A stretch of DNA of 64,000 bases from an uncultured Collinsella sp. (lineage in GTDB: Bacteria; Actinomycetota; Coriobacteriia; Coriobacteriales; Coriobacteriaceae), in the NCBI GenBank assembly GCA_900556875.1, contig USQQ01000003.1:62001-126000 (forward strand), written 5' to 3'. A program made the position numbers and the translations under genes. Of the stretch, positions 34,820 through 42,569 are shown in pieces. A model generated the notes under the pieces. The model saw only the letters and a list, made by a program, of their open reading frames with translations. It had not been told where the DNA came from and made no database searches. Each line of letters starts with the position of its first letter. The first letter of the stretch is position 1.

Positions 34820-36739
34820 CTACTCCAGCTCAAACGCACCCGTGTACAGCTGGTAGTAATACCCGCGCTTGGCGATCAGCTCGTCGTGGTTGCCGCGCTC
34901 GATGATGCGGCCGTGGTCCAGGCAGATGATCGCGTCGGAGTTGCGCACGGTGGACAGGCGGTGCGCGATGACAAACGTCGTGCGGCCCTCCATGAGTTTA
35001 TCCATGCCCGCCTGCACGATAGCCTCGGTGCGGGTGTCGATGGAGCTCGTTGCCTCGTCCAGAATCATTGCCGGCGGATCGGCGACGGCAGCGCGGGCGA
35101 TCGAGATCAGCTGGCGCTGGCCCTGCGACAGCTGGGCGCCGTTGCCGGTGAGCATGGTGTCATAGCCGTCGGGCAGGCGGGTGATAAAGTCGTCCGCGCC
35201 CGCGAGCTTGGCCGCCGCGATGCACTCCTCGTCGGTCGCATCCAGGTTGCCGTAGCGGATGTTATCCATCACGGTGCCGGTGAACAGGTTCACGTCCTGC
35301 AGCACGACGCCCAGGCTTCGGCGCAGGTCGGCCTTGCGGATCTTGTTGACGTTGATGCCGTCGTAGCGGATCTTGCCGTCGGCGATGTCGTAGAAGCGGT
35401 TGATGAGGTTGGTGATGGTCGTCTTGCCGGCACCGGTGGCGCCGACAAACGCGACCTTCTGGCCCGGCTTGGCAAACACGGACACGCCGTGCAGCACCTC
35501 GTGGTCGGGCGTGTAGCCAAAGTCGACGTTGTCCATGACCAGGTCGCCGCGCAGCGGTACGTACTCGATCTCGCCGGTTGCGCGGTGCGGATGTTTCCAT
35601 GCCCACATGCCGGTGTGGTGGTCAGCCTCCTCGAACTCCCAAGTCTCGGGGTTCACCTGTGCGTTGACGAGCGTCACGTAGCCTTCGTCGGCCTCGGGCT
35701 TCTCGTCGATGAGCTCAAAGATGCGGTCGGCGCCGGCGAGGCCCATGACCACGGCGTTGATCTGCTGCGAGATCTGGCCGATCTGTCCGCAGAACTGCTT
35801 GGTCATGTTGAGGAACGGCACCACGACGGCGATGGACAGCGCCATGCCCGAGATGCTCAGGTTGGGCACGCCCAGTGCCAGGAAAATGCCGCCGGCAAGG
35901 GCCACCAGCACGTAGAGCAGGTTGCCCAGGTTCATAAGGATGGGCATGAGGATGTTGGCGTACATGTTGGCCTTTTGCGAGACCTCGAAGAGCTTCTCGT
36001 TGCGCTCGTCAAAATCGGCCTCGGCGGCAGACTCGTGGCAGAACGCCTTGACGACCTTCTGGCCGTTCATGACCTCCTCGATATGGCCCTCGACCACGCC
36101 GAGCTCGGTCTGCTGCGCAATGAAGAAACGCGCGGAATTGGAGCCGAGCAGCTTGGTCATAAAGGTCATAAAGGCGACGCCGGCGATGATGACCAGGCAC
36201 ATCCACACGCTGTAGTACAGCATGATAAAGAACACCGTGACAATGATGATGATCGTCATGAGCAGGTTGGGCAGCGACTGACTGATCATCTGGCGCAGCG
36301 TATCGATGTCGTTGGTGTAGTGGCTCATGATATCGCCGCGCTGGTGCGTGTCGAAGTAGCGGATCGGTAGGTCCTGCATGCGGTTGAACATCATCTCGCG
36401 CAGCTTCTCGAGCGAGCCCTGCGTGACGATAGCCATGGCGCGGTTCCAGAAGAGCGAGGACAGGACACCGACGCCGTAGATGCAGGCGAGGGTGGTCACG
36501 AGCTGCAGAATCTTGGGCTGTGCGGCTTCCCAATCGCCCGACTGCCACGATTCGCTAATAATCTGCAGGGCGCTCTGCAGGAAGGTCGCGCCGATGGAGT
36601 TGATGATGGCGCAGAGCACCACGCCGGCGACGACAAGGGGCAAAAGCACGGGATAGAAGCCAAAGAGCGTCTTGATGAGGCGCGACATGGTGCCGCCCTT
36701 GCGGTTGAGCGCGCGCTCGGCGGTCGTTGCCTTACTCAT
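34820..36739 (-). CDS. ABC exporter half-transporter B (TMD-NBD)
   Basis: 639 residues. Six membrane helices (about 20-330) are followed by a nucleotide-binding domain with Walker A GATGAGKTT, signature LSQGQRQ and Walker B MILDEATSSID with the catalytic Glu. An extra segment of about 40 residues (TWEFEEADHHTGMWAWKHP) precedes the NBD. It pairs with the upstream half-transporter as a heterodimer. Its start overlaps the upstream stop by 8 bases (ATGAGTAA). The LSQGQ signature would face the degenerate site of the partner. Probable drug, lipid or peptide exporter. Confidence 0.9.
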   Translation of the reverse strand: MSKATTAERALNRKGGTMSRLIKTLFGFYPVLLPLVVAGVVLCAIINSIGATFLQSALQIISESWQSGDWEAAQPKILQLVTTLACIYGVGVLSSLFWNRAMAIVTQGSLEKLREMMFNRMQDLPIRYFDTHQRGDIMSHYTNDIDTLRQMISQSLPNLLMTIIIIVTVFFIMLYYSVWMCLVIIAGVAFMTFMTKLLGSNSARFFIAQQTELGVVEGHIEEVMNGQKVVKAFCHESAAEADFDERNEKLFEVSQKANMYANILMPILMNLGNLLYVLVALAGGIFLALGVPNLSISGMALSIAVVVPFLNMTKQFCGQIGQISQQINAVVMGLAGADRIFELIDEKPEADEGYVTLVNAQVNPETWEFEEADHHTGMWAWKHPHRATGEIEYVPLRGDLVMDNVDFGYTPDHEVLHGVSVFAKPGQKVAFVGATGAGKTTITNLINRFYDIADGKIRYDGINVNKIRKADLRRSLGVVLQDVNLFTGTVMDNIRYGNLDATDEECIAAAKLAGADDFITRLPDGYDTMLTGNGAQLSQGQRQLISIARAAVADPPAMILDEATSSIDTRTEAIVQAGMDKLMEGRTTFVIAHRLSTVRNSDAIICLDHGRIIERGNHDELIAKRGYYYQLYTGAFELE

Positions 36740-38576
36740 GGGCCTCGCCTCCTTCCTGGGTCTGAGCTTGCGTTGCGGTCATGTCGGTGTTGTCTGCCGC
36801 CGTGTTCGCGTCGCCAGAGACGTCGTCGGCGTCTTGCGTACCTTCGGCAGACATCTTGTTTTGCGAGGTAAAGGTCTCGCGGTAGATCTCGCTCGTCTTA
36901 AGCAGCTCGTCATGGGTGCCGATCTGCGCGATACGGCCGCCCTCCATGACGATGATGCGGTCTGCGTCCTGCACGGAGCTGATGCGCTGGGCGATGATGA
37001 GCTTGGTCGTGTTGGGCAGATAGCTTGCCAGTCCTGCGCGGATCTTTGCGTCGGTCTTGGTGTCGACGGCGCTGGTGGAGTCGTCCAGGATCAAGATCTT
37101 GGGGCGACGCAGCAGGGCGCGTGCAATGCACAGGCGCTGCTTCTGACCGCCCGAAACATTAGAGCCGCCCTGTTCGATCCAGGTGTCGTAGCCCTTGGGG
37201 AAACCGTCGACAAACTCGTCGGCGCAGGCCAGATGCGCTGCCTCGCGGACTTCCTCGTCGGTGGCGTTCGGGTCGCCCCAACGCAGGTTCTCGGCGATGG
37301 TGCCGCTAAACAGCACGTTTTTCTGCAGCACCATGGCGACCTGGTGACGCAGCGCGTCCAGGTCGTAGTCGCGCACGTCCACGCCGCCCACGCGCACAGC
37401 GCCTTCGGTGGTGTCGTACAGGCGGGCGATGAGGTTAACGAGCGTGGACTTGGCCGAGCCGGTGCCGCCGATGATGCCGATGGTCTCGCCGCTCGTAATG
37501 TGCAGGTCGATATCGTCGAGCGCCTGGCGTTTCGCATGCGCGGAATACTTAAAGCTCACGTGGTCAAAGTCGATGGAACCGTCGGCAACCTCGAGCACGG
37601 GCTCGGCGGGATTGGCGATCGTGGGCTCGGCGGCCAGCACCTCGGCAATGCGGTGTGCCGATTCGTCGGCCATGGTCACCATGACAAAGATCATCGACAG
37701 CTGCATCAGGCTCATGAGAATCTGGAAACCATAGGTAAAGGTCGAGGAGAGCTGGCCCACGTCGAACAGCGTGCCCTGGCTCGTGATGATGAGCTTGGAG
37801 CCTAGGTAGATGATGACGACAAACGCGCCGTTGACGCAGATGTTCATCATGGGGTTGTTAAAGGCGAGCAGCTTCTCGGCGCGGGTGAAGTCCATCTGGA
37901 CGTCGCGCGCGGCGGTCGCGAACTTCTCCTTCTCAAAGTCTTCGCGCACATAGCTCTTGACCACGCGCATGCCGGTGACGTTTTCCTCGACGGACTCGTT
38001 AAGGGCATCGTACTTGTGGAACACGCGCGAGAAGATGGGGCGCACCTTAAAGATGATAAAGAACAGTCCAAAGCCCAGCAGCGGAATGATGACCAGGTAG
38101 ACCATGGCGACGCTGCCGCCCATGATAAACGCCATGGTAAAGGCGAAGATCAATACCAGCGGCGCGCGCACGGCGATACGGATGATCATCATAAAGGCCT
38201 GCTGCACGTTGTTGATATCGGTGGTCAGGCGCGTGACGAGCGAGGAGCTCGAGAACTCATCGATGTTGGCAAAGCTGAACGTCTGGATCTTGTAGAACAG
38301 GTCGTGACGCAGGTTCTTGGCGAATCCGCAGCTCGCATGGCTGCAGGTGACACCAGCCGCGGCGCCAAAAGCAAGCGACGTCAGCGCGATGAGCACCAAA
38401 AAGCCCGCGGTGGGAAGCATCTCGGCTACGGTGGCGCCGTCTTTGATGGCGTCGATCAGGTTGGCGGTGATAAATGGAATCAGCATCTCGCAGAGCACCT
38501 CGCCAAGCACGAGCAGCGGCGTGGCAACAGTGACTTTCATATAGTCGCGGATGCTTCCCATGAGGGTTTTAATCAT
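36732..38576 (-). CDS. ABC exporter half-transporter A (TMD-NBD)
   Basis: 614 residues. Membrane domain, then NBD with Walker A GGTGSAKST, signature VSGGQKQ and Walker B ILILDDSTSAVD. The residue after Walker B is Asp instead of catalytic Glu, a hallmark of the degenerate site in heterodimeric exporters such as TM287/288. It has a Thr/Ala/Glu-rich tail of about 40 residues. Its start overlaps the MarR stop and its stop overlaps the partner's start, 8 bases each time, so the three genes are tightly coupled. Confidence 0.9.
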   Translation of the reverse strand: MIKTLMGSIRDYMKVTVATPLLVLGEVLCEMLIPFITANLIDAIKDGATVAEMLPTAGFLVLIALTSLAFGAAAGVTCSHASCGFAKNLRHDLFYKIQTFSFANIDEFSSSSLVTRLTTDINNVQQAFMMIIRIAVRAPLVLIFAFTMAFIMGGSVAMVYLVIIPLLGFGLFFIIFKVRPIFSRVFHKYDALNESVEENVTGMRVVKSYVREDFEKEKFATAARDVQMDFTRAEKLLAFNNPMMNICVNGAFVVIIYLGSKLIITSQGTLFDVGQLSSTFTYGFQILMSLMQLSMIFVMVTMADESAHRIAEVLAAEPTIANPAEPVLEVADGSIDFDHVSFKYSAHAKRQALDDIDLHITSGETIGIIGGTGSAKSTLVNLIARLYDTTEGAVRVGGVDVRDYDLDALRHQVAMVLQKNVLFSGTIAENLRWGDPNATDEEVREAAHLACADEFVDGFPKGYDTWIEQGGSNVSGGQKQRLCIARALLRRPKILILDDSTSAVDTKTDAKIRAGLASYLPNTTKLIIAQRISSVQDADRIIVMEGGRIAQIGTHDELLKTSEIYRETFTSQNKMSAEGTQDADDVSGDANTAADNTDMTATQAQTQEGGEAHE

Positions 38577-39075
38577 CCAGTTCCTCCCAGGTTACGCGGA
38601 TTTTATCGAGCATTTCGGCGAGGTCCTCGCGCTCGTCGTGGGTGAGCGCGCTAAAGGCCCGTTCTCTAAAGCGGATGCGGGCCGCCTGGTCGATGCGGGC
38701 GTTTTCCCGGCCGGTTTCGGTCAGGCGAATGGTGAGTTGCCGTCGATCCTTGGGGTTACGGCTGCGCTCGATGAGGCCGTTGAGCTCGAGCTTGGACAGG
38801 ATCTCGGAAAGCGATCCCGGCTTGAGGTCAAAGTGCATGCCGAGCTCCTGCTGCGACATCTCGCCGCCGGGTTGCTTGGCCAGCAGGCAGATGATGGGCG
38901 CCTTGCCGGATACGCCTCCGCCATGAAAGTGCATGTAATGGCCGCAGAAGCCAAGCCCGTTAAGGATGCGCTTGGCAAGTGCATCCGATTGCGATTGCGC
39001 CTCGGGCGAATCTGCAGGCTCGATGGGGTCGCCGCCCGGCGTATGGGGGCAGAGGTCGATGCATTCGTCGCACAT
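38569..39075 (-). CDS. MarR-family transcriptional regulator
   Basis: 168 residues. The winged helix occupies about 55-140, with MSQQELGMHFDLKPGSLSEIL and the wing RNPKDRRQLTIRLTETG. The N-terminus carries Cys2, Cys5 and Cys9 plus His11, an unusual arrangement that could bind metal or sense oxidants. It is the first gene of the ABC exporter operon and probably represses it. Three 14-base repeats at exact 20-base intervals lie upstream of its start. Confidence 0.88.
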   Translation of the reverse strand: MCDECIDLCPHTPGGDPIEPADSPEAQSQSDALAKRILNGLGFCGHYMHFHGGGVSGKAPIICLLAKQPGGEMSQQELGMHFDLKPGSLSEILSKLELNGLIERSRNPKDRRQLTIRLTETGRENARIDQAARIRFRERAFSALTHDEREDLAEMLDKIRVTWEELDD

Positions 39076-39093
39076 GGTGTTGCTCCTTTCTTT

Positions 39094-39169
39094 AGTTAGG
39101 TAGAGAAATTGTTTTGTACCTAAGTGATTCTAGAGGTACCTAACTGATTGTCAAGGTACCGAATCGATT
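39094..39169. promoter_or_regulatory. Periodic MarR operator array
   Basis: GTACCTAAGTGATT (39116), GTACCTAACTGATT (39136) and GTACCGAATCGATT (39156) are spaced exactly 20 bases apart. AGTTAGGTA at 39094-39102 is an inverted half-copy. They lie just upstream of the marR start. Confidence 0.7.
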
Positions 39170-39272
39170 TTGTGGCAGTGCTGGGGTGCCGGTGCCAGGG
39201 GAATCTTGGACAGTCTTCGCAGCGTAGATTCAGCGGGCCACGGCGTATCCCGGAGTTTTCGATAGGTTCATT

Positions 39273-39309
39273 AAGGGGGCGAGACTGGCAGCTGCCGGTC
39301 TCGCCCCTT
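39273..39309 (-). terminator. Terminator hairpin after the fic gene
   Basis: A GC-rich stem of about 18 bp with almost no loop (AAGGGGGCGAGAC / GTCTCGCCCCTT) just beyond the fic stop codon. Confidence 0.65.
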
Positions 39310-39322
39310 GGCTTTCCGAGAC

Positions 39323-40495
39323 TTAGAGCGGCTCGTCGCCGGTTCGGAGGATGGCGAGATATGGCTCATATGAAAACGTGCGGTATCGTTTCCTGCTCGT
39401 ATCACGTTGGACAAGAATGCCCCAATCGGTAAATTGGGATATAAGGTTGTTTGCGCTCGATCTGCTAATCTGCATTCGTTCAGACACAAAGGCGGTGTCG
39501 ACGATCGGATTGCCCTCGAGAAGGTCGAGTAGCATAAGGGCGTTCGTCGTAGCCCTTCCCGCCTTTTCGCGAATCAGCCTTTCGGTTTCCGAATGGAGGT
39601 CGACAAGCTTCCGCATCGAATCCCGCGCCTCGCGTGCGCTTGCAAGCAAGCAGGTACTGAAAAACGAAACCCATCCCTCAAAATCGCCTCTCTGCCTTAC
39701 GCGCATAAGCCAATCGTAGTATTCGCTCCTGTGTCGTTTGAGTTCATACGAGGGGTAGATGACCGGCTTGGTGAGCGCCCCATCATGTATGAGCGAAAGG
39801 AGGATGAGCAGACGCCCGAGGCGTCCGTTGCCGTCGAGGAACGGGTGTGCGGTTTCAAACTGGTAGTGCACCAAAGCGGCCTTGATGACTGGATCGATGT
39901 CGTCACGCTCGTTGATGAAAAGCTCGAGGTCGCCAAGTGCCTCCTTCATATCCTCCGTGTTGGGAGGGACATACGGGGCCTCATTGAGCGTGCAGCCGTT
40001 TGGTCCGACCCAGTTCTGAGTCGTCCTGAACTGGCCCGGCGTCTTGTCGGAGCCTCTGCCATTTCCAAGCAATGTGGCATGGACGGATTTGAGCAGCCTC
40101 ATACAGAGTGGCAGTTCCTCCATGAGCGTGGTCGCCTGCTGCACCGCTCGAGTGTAGTTGACGACGTCGGTTAGGTCCCGGCTCGCATTGGATTCGTTTG
40201 ACGGGTCAAGAACATCATCGAACGTACATTGCGTACCCTCGATTTGAGAGGACAAGAGCGCTTCCTTGCGAACGTACATAGAAAGGTACATGTCGATGTT
40301 CGGAACAAAGCGAGACATGCCCTCAACCTCGCCGAGTATGGCGCGGCAATCGGAGACAAGCCGCATGGAATCAGCGGATAAATTGATTGGAAAGAATGAA
40401 TCCATATTGGCGGGTCTAAACGAATCATAGGCGAGGGCTCCTGAAAGGTTATGCCTGACGTTTCCCTGTCGTCCGGGTGTGATGGGTGCGAGCAT
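39323..40495 (-). CDS. Fic-domain protein with N-terminal inhibitory helix and winged-helix tail
   Basis: 390 residues. The Fic active site HPFLDGNGRLGR lies near residue 217. SSQIEG near residue 81 matches the inhibitory (S/T)xxxE(G/N) motif, so it is class II, auto-inhibited by its own N-terminal helix. The C-terminal about 80 residues look like a winged helix (FVSERMQISRSSANNLISQF). Fic enzymes usually transfer AMP to target proteins. Two 32-base palindromes lie upstream, consistent with autoregulation through the DNA-binding tail. The target is unknown. Confidence 0.88.
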   Translation of the reverse strand: MLAPITPGRQGNVRHNLSGALAYDSFRPANMDSFFPINLSADSMRLVSDCRAILGEVEGMSRFVPNIDMYLSMYVRKEALLSSQIEGTQCTFDDVLDPSNESNASRDLTDVVNYTRAVQQATTLMEELPLCMRLLKSVHATLLGNGRGSDKTPGQFRTTQNWVGPNGCTLNEAPYVPPNTEDMKEALGDLELFINERDDIDPVIKAALVHYQFETAHPFLDGNGRLGRLLILLSLIHDGALTKPVIYPSYELKRHRSEYYDWLMRVRQRGDFEGWVSFFSTCLLASAREARDSMRKLVDLHSETERLIREKAGRATTNALMLLDLLEGNPIVDTAFVSERMQISRSSANNLISQFTDWGILVQRDTSRKRYRTFSYEPYLAILRTGDEPL

Positions 40496-40506
40496 CGTTA
40501 GTGTCC

Positions 40507-40628
40507 TAAGAACAAATTTGAGCCAAAACTTGTTCTTAGAATTTTATAGCGCCTTCTAAGGCCAAGTTTCTGCAATAAGAAGCGTCAGAAAAACTCTAAG
40601 AACAAAATTACGCCCAAACTTGGTCTTA
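40507..40628. promoter_or_regulatory. Two 32-base palindromes upstream of fic
   Basis: 40507-40538 and 40597-40628 share the form TAAGAACAAA...CCAAAACTTGnTCTTA (related, not identical) and start exactly 90 bases apart. A weaker relative lies between. They occupy the divergent gap between fic and the pyridoxamine kinase gene. Confidence 0.7.
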
Positions 40629-40716
40629 CATCCGAAGGCAAGACTTAGATTGCACTGCGCTACACTTAGTCGCATTATGGCGACATCGCGCCGCGCCCGA
40701 CCCAAGGGGGACACTC

Positions 40717-41541
40717 ATGAAGAACACTCAGCTGCTGCTGATCAACGATATGTGCGGCTACGGCAAGGTCGCGCTCTCGGCCATGCTGCCGGTACTGTCG
40801 CACATGGGCTATCGCATCCACAACCTGCCGACGGCGCTCGTTTCCGATACGCTCAACTATCCCAAGTTCTACATTCACGACACCACGGAGTACGTGCGCC
40901 AGAGCCTCGCTATCTGGGAGGAGCTCGGCTTTGAATTTGATGCTATCTCGACCGGCTTTATCGTGACCGAGGAGGAGACGCGCATCATCTCGGACTTTTG
41001 CCACCGCCGCGCTCAAAAGGGCACCAGGGTGTTCGTCGATCCCATCATGGGCGATAACGGCAAGCTCTATGCCGGCGTGCCCGAGTCGACCATCGGACTC
41101 ATGCGCAGCTTGGTCGAGTGCGCCGACTACGCGGTGCCCAACTATACCGAGGCGTGCCTGCTCACCGATACGCCTATCGCCGAAGAGATTACGGCCGATG
41201 AGGCCCGCACGCTCGTGGACGCCATGCTCGCGTTGGGCACCAAGTCGGTTGTCATTACGAGTGCGAAGGTCGATGGGGCGAGTGCCGTCATCGGCTACGA
41301 CCATGTGGCGGGGGAATACTTTGAGATTCCGTTTGAGCTGATCCCGGTGTACTTCCCGGGTACGGGCGATACGTTCTCGGCCGTGCTCATGGGCCGCGTG
41401 ATGAACGGTTGGAGCCTCCAGCGTGCCACGGCCGATGCCATGCGTGTGGTGGCCGAGCTTATCGAGCGCAATGCCGACCAAGAGGACAAGTCGGCTGGCC
41501 TTCCCATCGAGGCCTGCCTGGATGTGATTGACCATGAGTAA
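40717..41541 (+). CDS. Pyridoxamine/pyridoxal kinase
   Basis: 274 residues of the ribokinase-like PdxK/PdxY fold. Visible features are INDMCGYGKVALSAMLPVL at the N-terminus, FVDPIMGDNGKLY near residue 108 and the catalytic anion-hole motif PGTGDTFSA near 226. It phosphorylates pyridoxal or pyridoxamine to feed the PLP pool. AAGGGGGACACTC precedes the ATG. Its stop overlaps the next start by 8 bases (ATGAGTAA). Confidence 0.88.
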   Translation: MKNTQLLLINDMCGYGKVALSAMLPVLSHMGYRIHNLPTALVSDTLNYPKFYIHDTTEYVRQSLAIWEELGFEFDAISTGFIVTEEETRIISDFCHRRAQKGTRVFVDPIMGDNGKLYAGVPESTIGLMRSLVECADYAVPNYTEACLLTDTPIAEEITADEARTLVDAMLALGTKSVVITSAKVDGASAVIGYDHVAGEYFEIPFELIPVYFPGTGDTFSAVLMGRVMNGWSLQRATADAMRVVAELIERNADQEDKSAGLPIEACLDVIDHE

Positions 41542-41863
41542 CGCTGACGAGGGCGGCGCCAAGCCTGCAGGCGAGAGCAAGCCGCTCGGCGCGCCGCGTG
41601 GCAAGCGTCCGCGTATCCGCATTAGCTGCGTGGACCAGTTGGGAACGTGCCGCTGCCATCATGGTCACAAGCCAGGCGATGTCTTTGACTTTGACCGAGA
41701 CCGCGGCAAGATGTGCGCTATGGCCTGCCATGTGGGCTTTCCTTACATTGACATCTTGCGTTACGGCGGAACCGTGCCCGGCAACGAGCCCGGCACGGCA
41801 AAGTTCTGCTGCCCCGAGGTCGATACATTGAACGTCTGGCTCGCCGAGATCGTCGACGAGTAG
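41534..41863 (+). CDS. Small Cys-rich protein, TIGR04076-like
   Basis: 109 residues. After a charged linker of about 30 residues, the domain shows GTCRCHHGHKPGD, CAMACHVGFPYI and FCCPE. Its cysteines and small size match the TIGR04076 family, whose function is unknown. The Cys pairs could bind a metal. Overlap with the kinase gene indicates co-translation, but a functional link to vitamin B6 is only inference from position. Confidence 0.7.
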   Translation: MSNADEGGAKPAGESKPLGAPRGKRPRIRISCVDQLGTCRCHHGHKPGDVFDFDRDRGKMCAMACHVGFPYIDILRYGGTVPGNEPGTAKFCCPEVDTLNVWLAEIVDE

Positions 41864-41864
41864 T

Positions 41865-41958
41865 CGAGCGAGGATTTTCTCCCGCCGAGATAATGAGCGT
41901 GGATTTTTCCCGTTTTGGACGCAATTTCGCGCTCAAAGTGGGAGAAAATCCACGCTCG
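41865..41958. terminator. Hairpin with a third direct copy of its arm
   Basis: 41865-41883 pairs with 41940-41958 with one mismatch. A direct copy of the arm (GAGCGTGGATTTTTCCC) lies at 41895-41911. It sits between convergent genes; the remainder of the gap to 42089 has no gene. Confidence 0.65.
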
Positions 41959-42089
41959 ATTTGTATATGGGAATCCCGATCTCGTTTATGCCCGTGCTTA
42001 GGCGTTATCGTCGTTGTTCTGCGTGCGAGTAAGGTCAAATTTCTGCATTTCATCCGATTTGTGGCTCTAAAAACTCTGCATTTCATCGA

Positions 42090-42536
42090 TTACAGCTGCT
42101 CGAGCATAGCGGTGCAACCGGCGAGCACGTCGCGGTAGGTGGCATCGAAGTTGCCGGTGTACCAGGGATCGGCCACGTCGCCGGGGCGCTCGGTCCAATC
42201 GAGCAAGCGCGTAATCTTGCCGTCGGGGTCGTCGTCAAAGATGCGACGCAGACCGCGCGCGTTCTCAGCATCCATATAGACAATGCGATCCCAGTTGCCA
42301 TACTCCGCGCGCCGCACCTGACGTGCGCGATGTGCGACGACGGGAATCCTGACTTCGCGCAGCTTGGCGACCGTGCCATGATGCGGCGGGTTGCCGATCT
42401 CTTCGGTTGAGGTTGCTGCAGAATCGATGACAAACTCGCCCGCGCGTCCAGCGCGGCGCGCTAGCTCGGTAAACACGGACTCAGCCATCGTCGAGCGACA
42501 GATATTTCCACAGCAGATAAAAAGAATGCGTTGCAT
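42090..42536 (-). CDS. Low-molecular-weight protein tyrosine phosphatase
   Basis: 148 residues. The P-loop ICCGNICRS places nucleophile Cys8 and Arg14 (C-x5-R). A general-acid DPWY motif is near residue 122. Such enzymes dephosphorylate protein tyrosines, often together with bacterial tyrosine kinases in polysaccharide control; small-molecule substrates are also possible. It is transcribed after the DUF4143 ATPase on the same strand, with a 33-base gap. Confidence 0.9.
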   Translation of the reverse strand: MQRILFICCGNICRSTMAESVFTELARRAGRAGEFVIDSAATSTEEIGNPPHHGTVAKLREVRIPVVAHRARQVRRAEYGNWDRIVYMDAENARGLRRIFDDDPDGKITRLLDWTERPGDVADPWYTGNFDATYRDVLAGCTAMLEQL

Positions 42537-42569
42537 GAGCGGTTTCCTTTCTGGGCGGTCGCGCGGGGC

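Noticed and set aside
34886..36370. 494-codon open frame antisense to the ABC exporter gene
   Set aside because: Shadow frame; the minus-strand protein has full TMD-NBD motifs.
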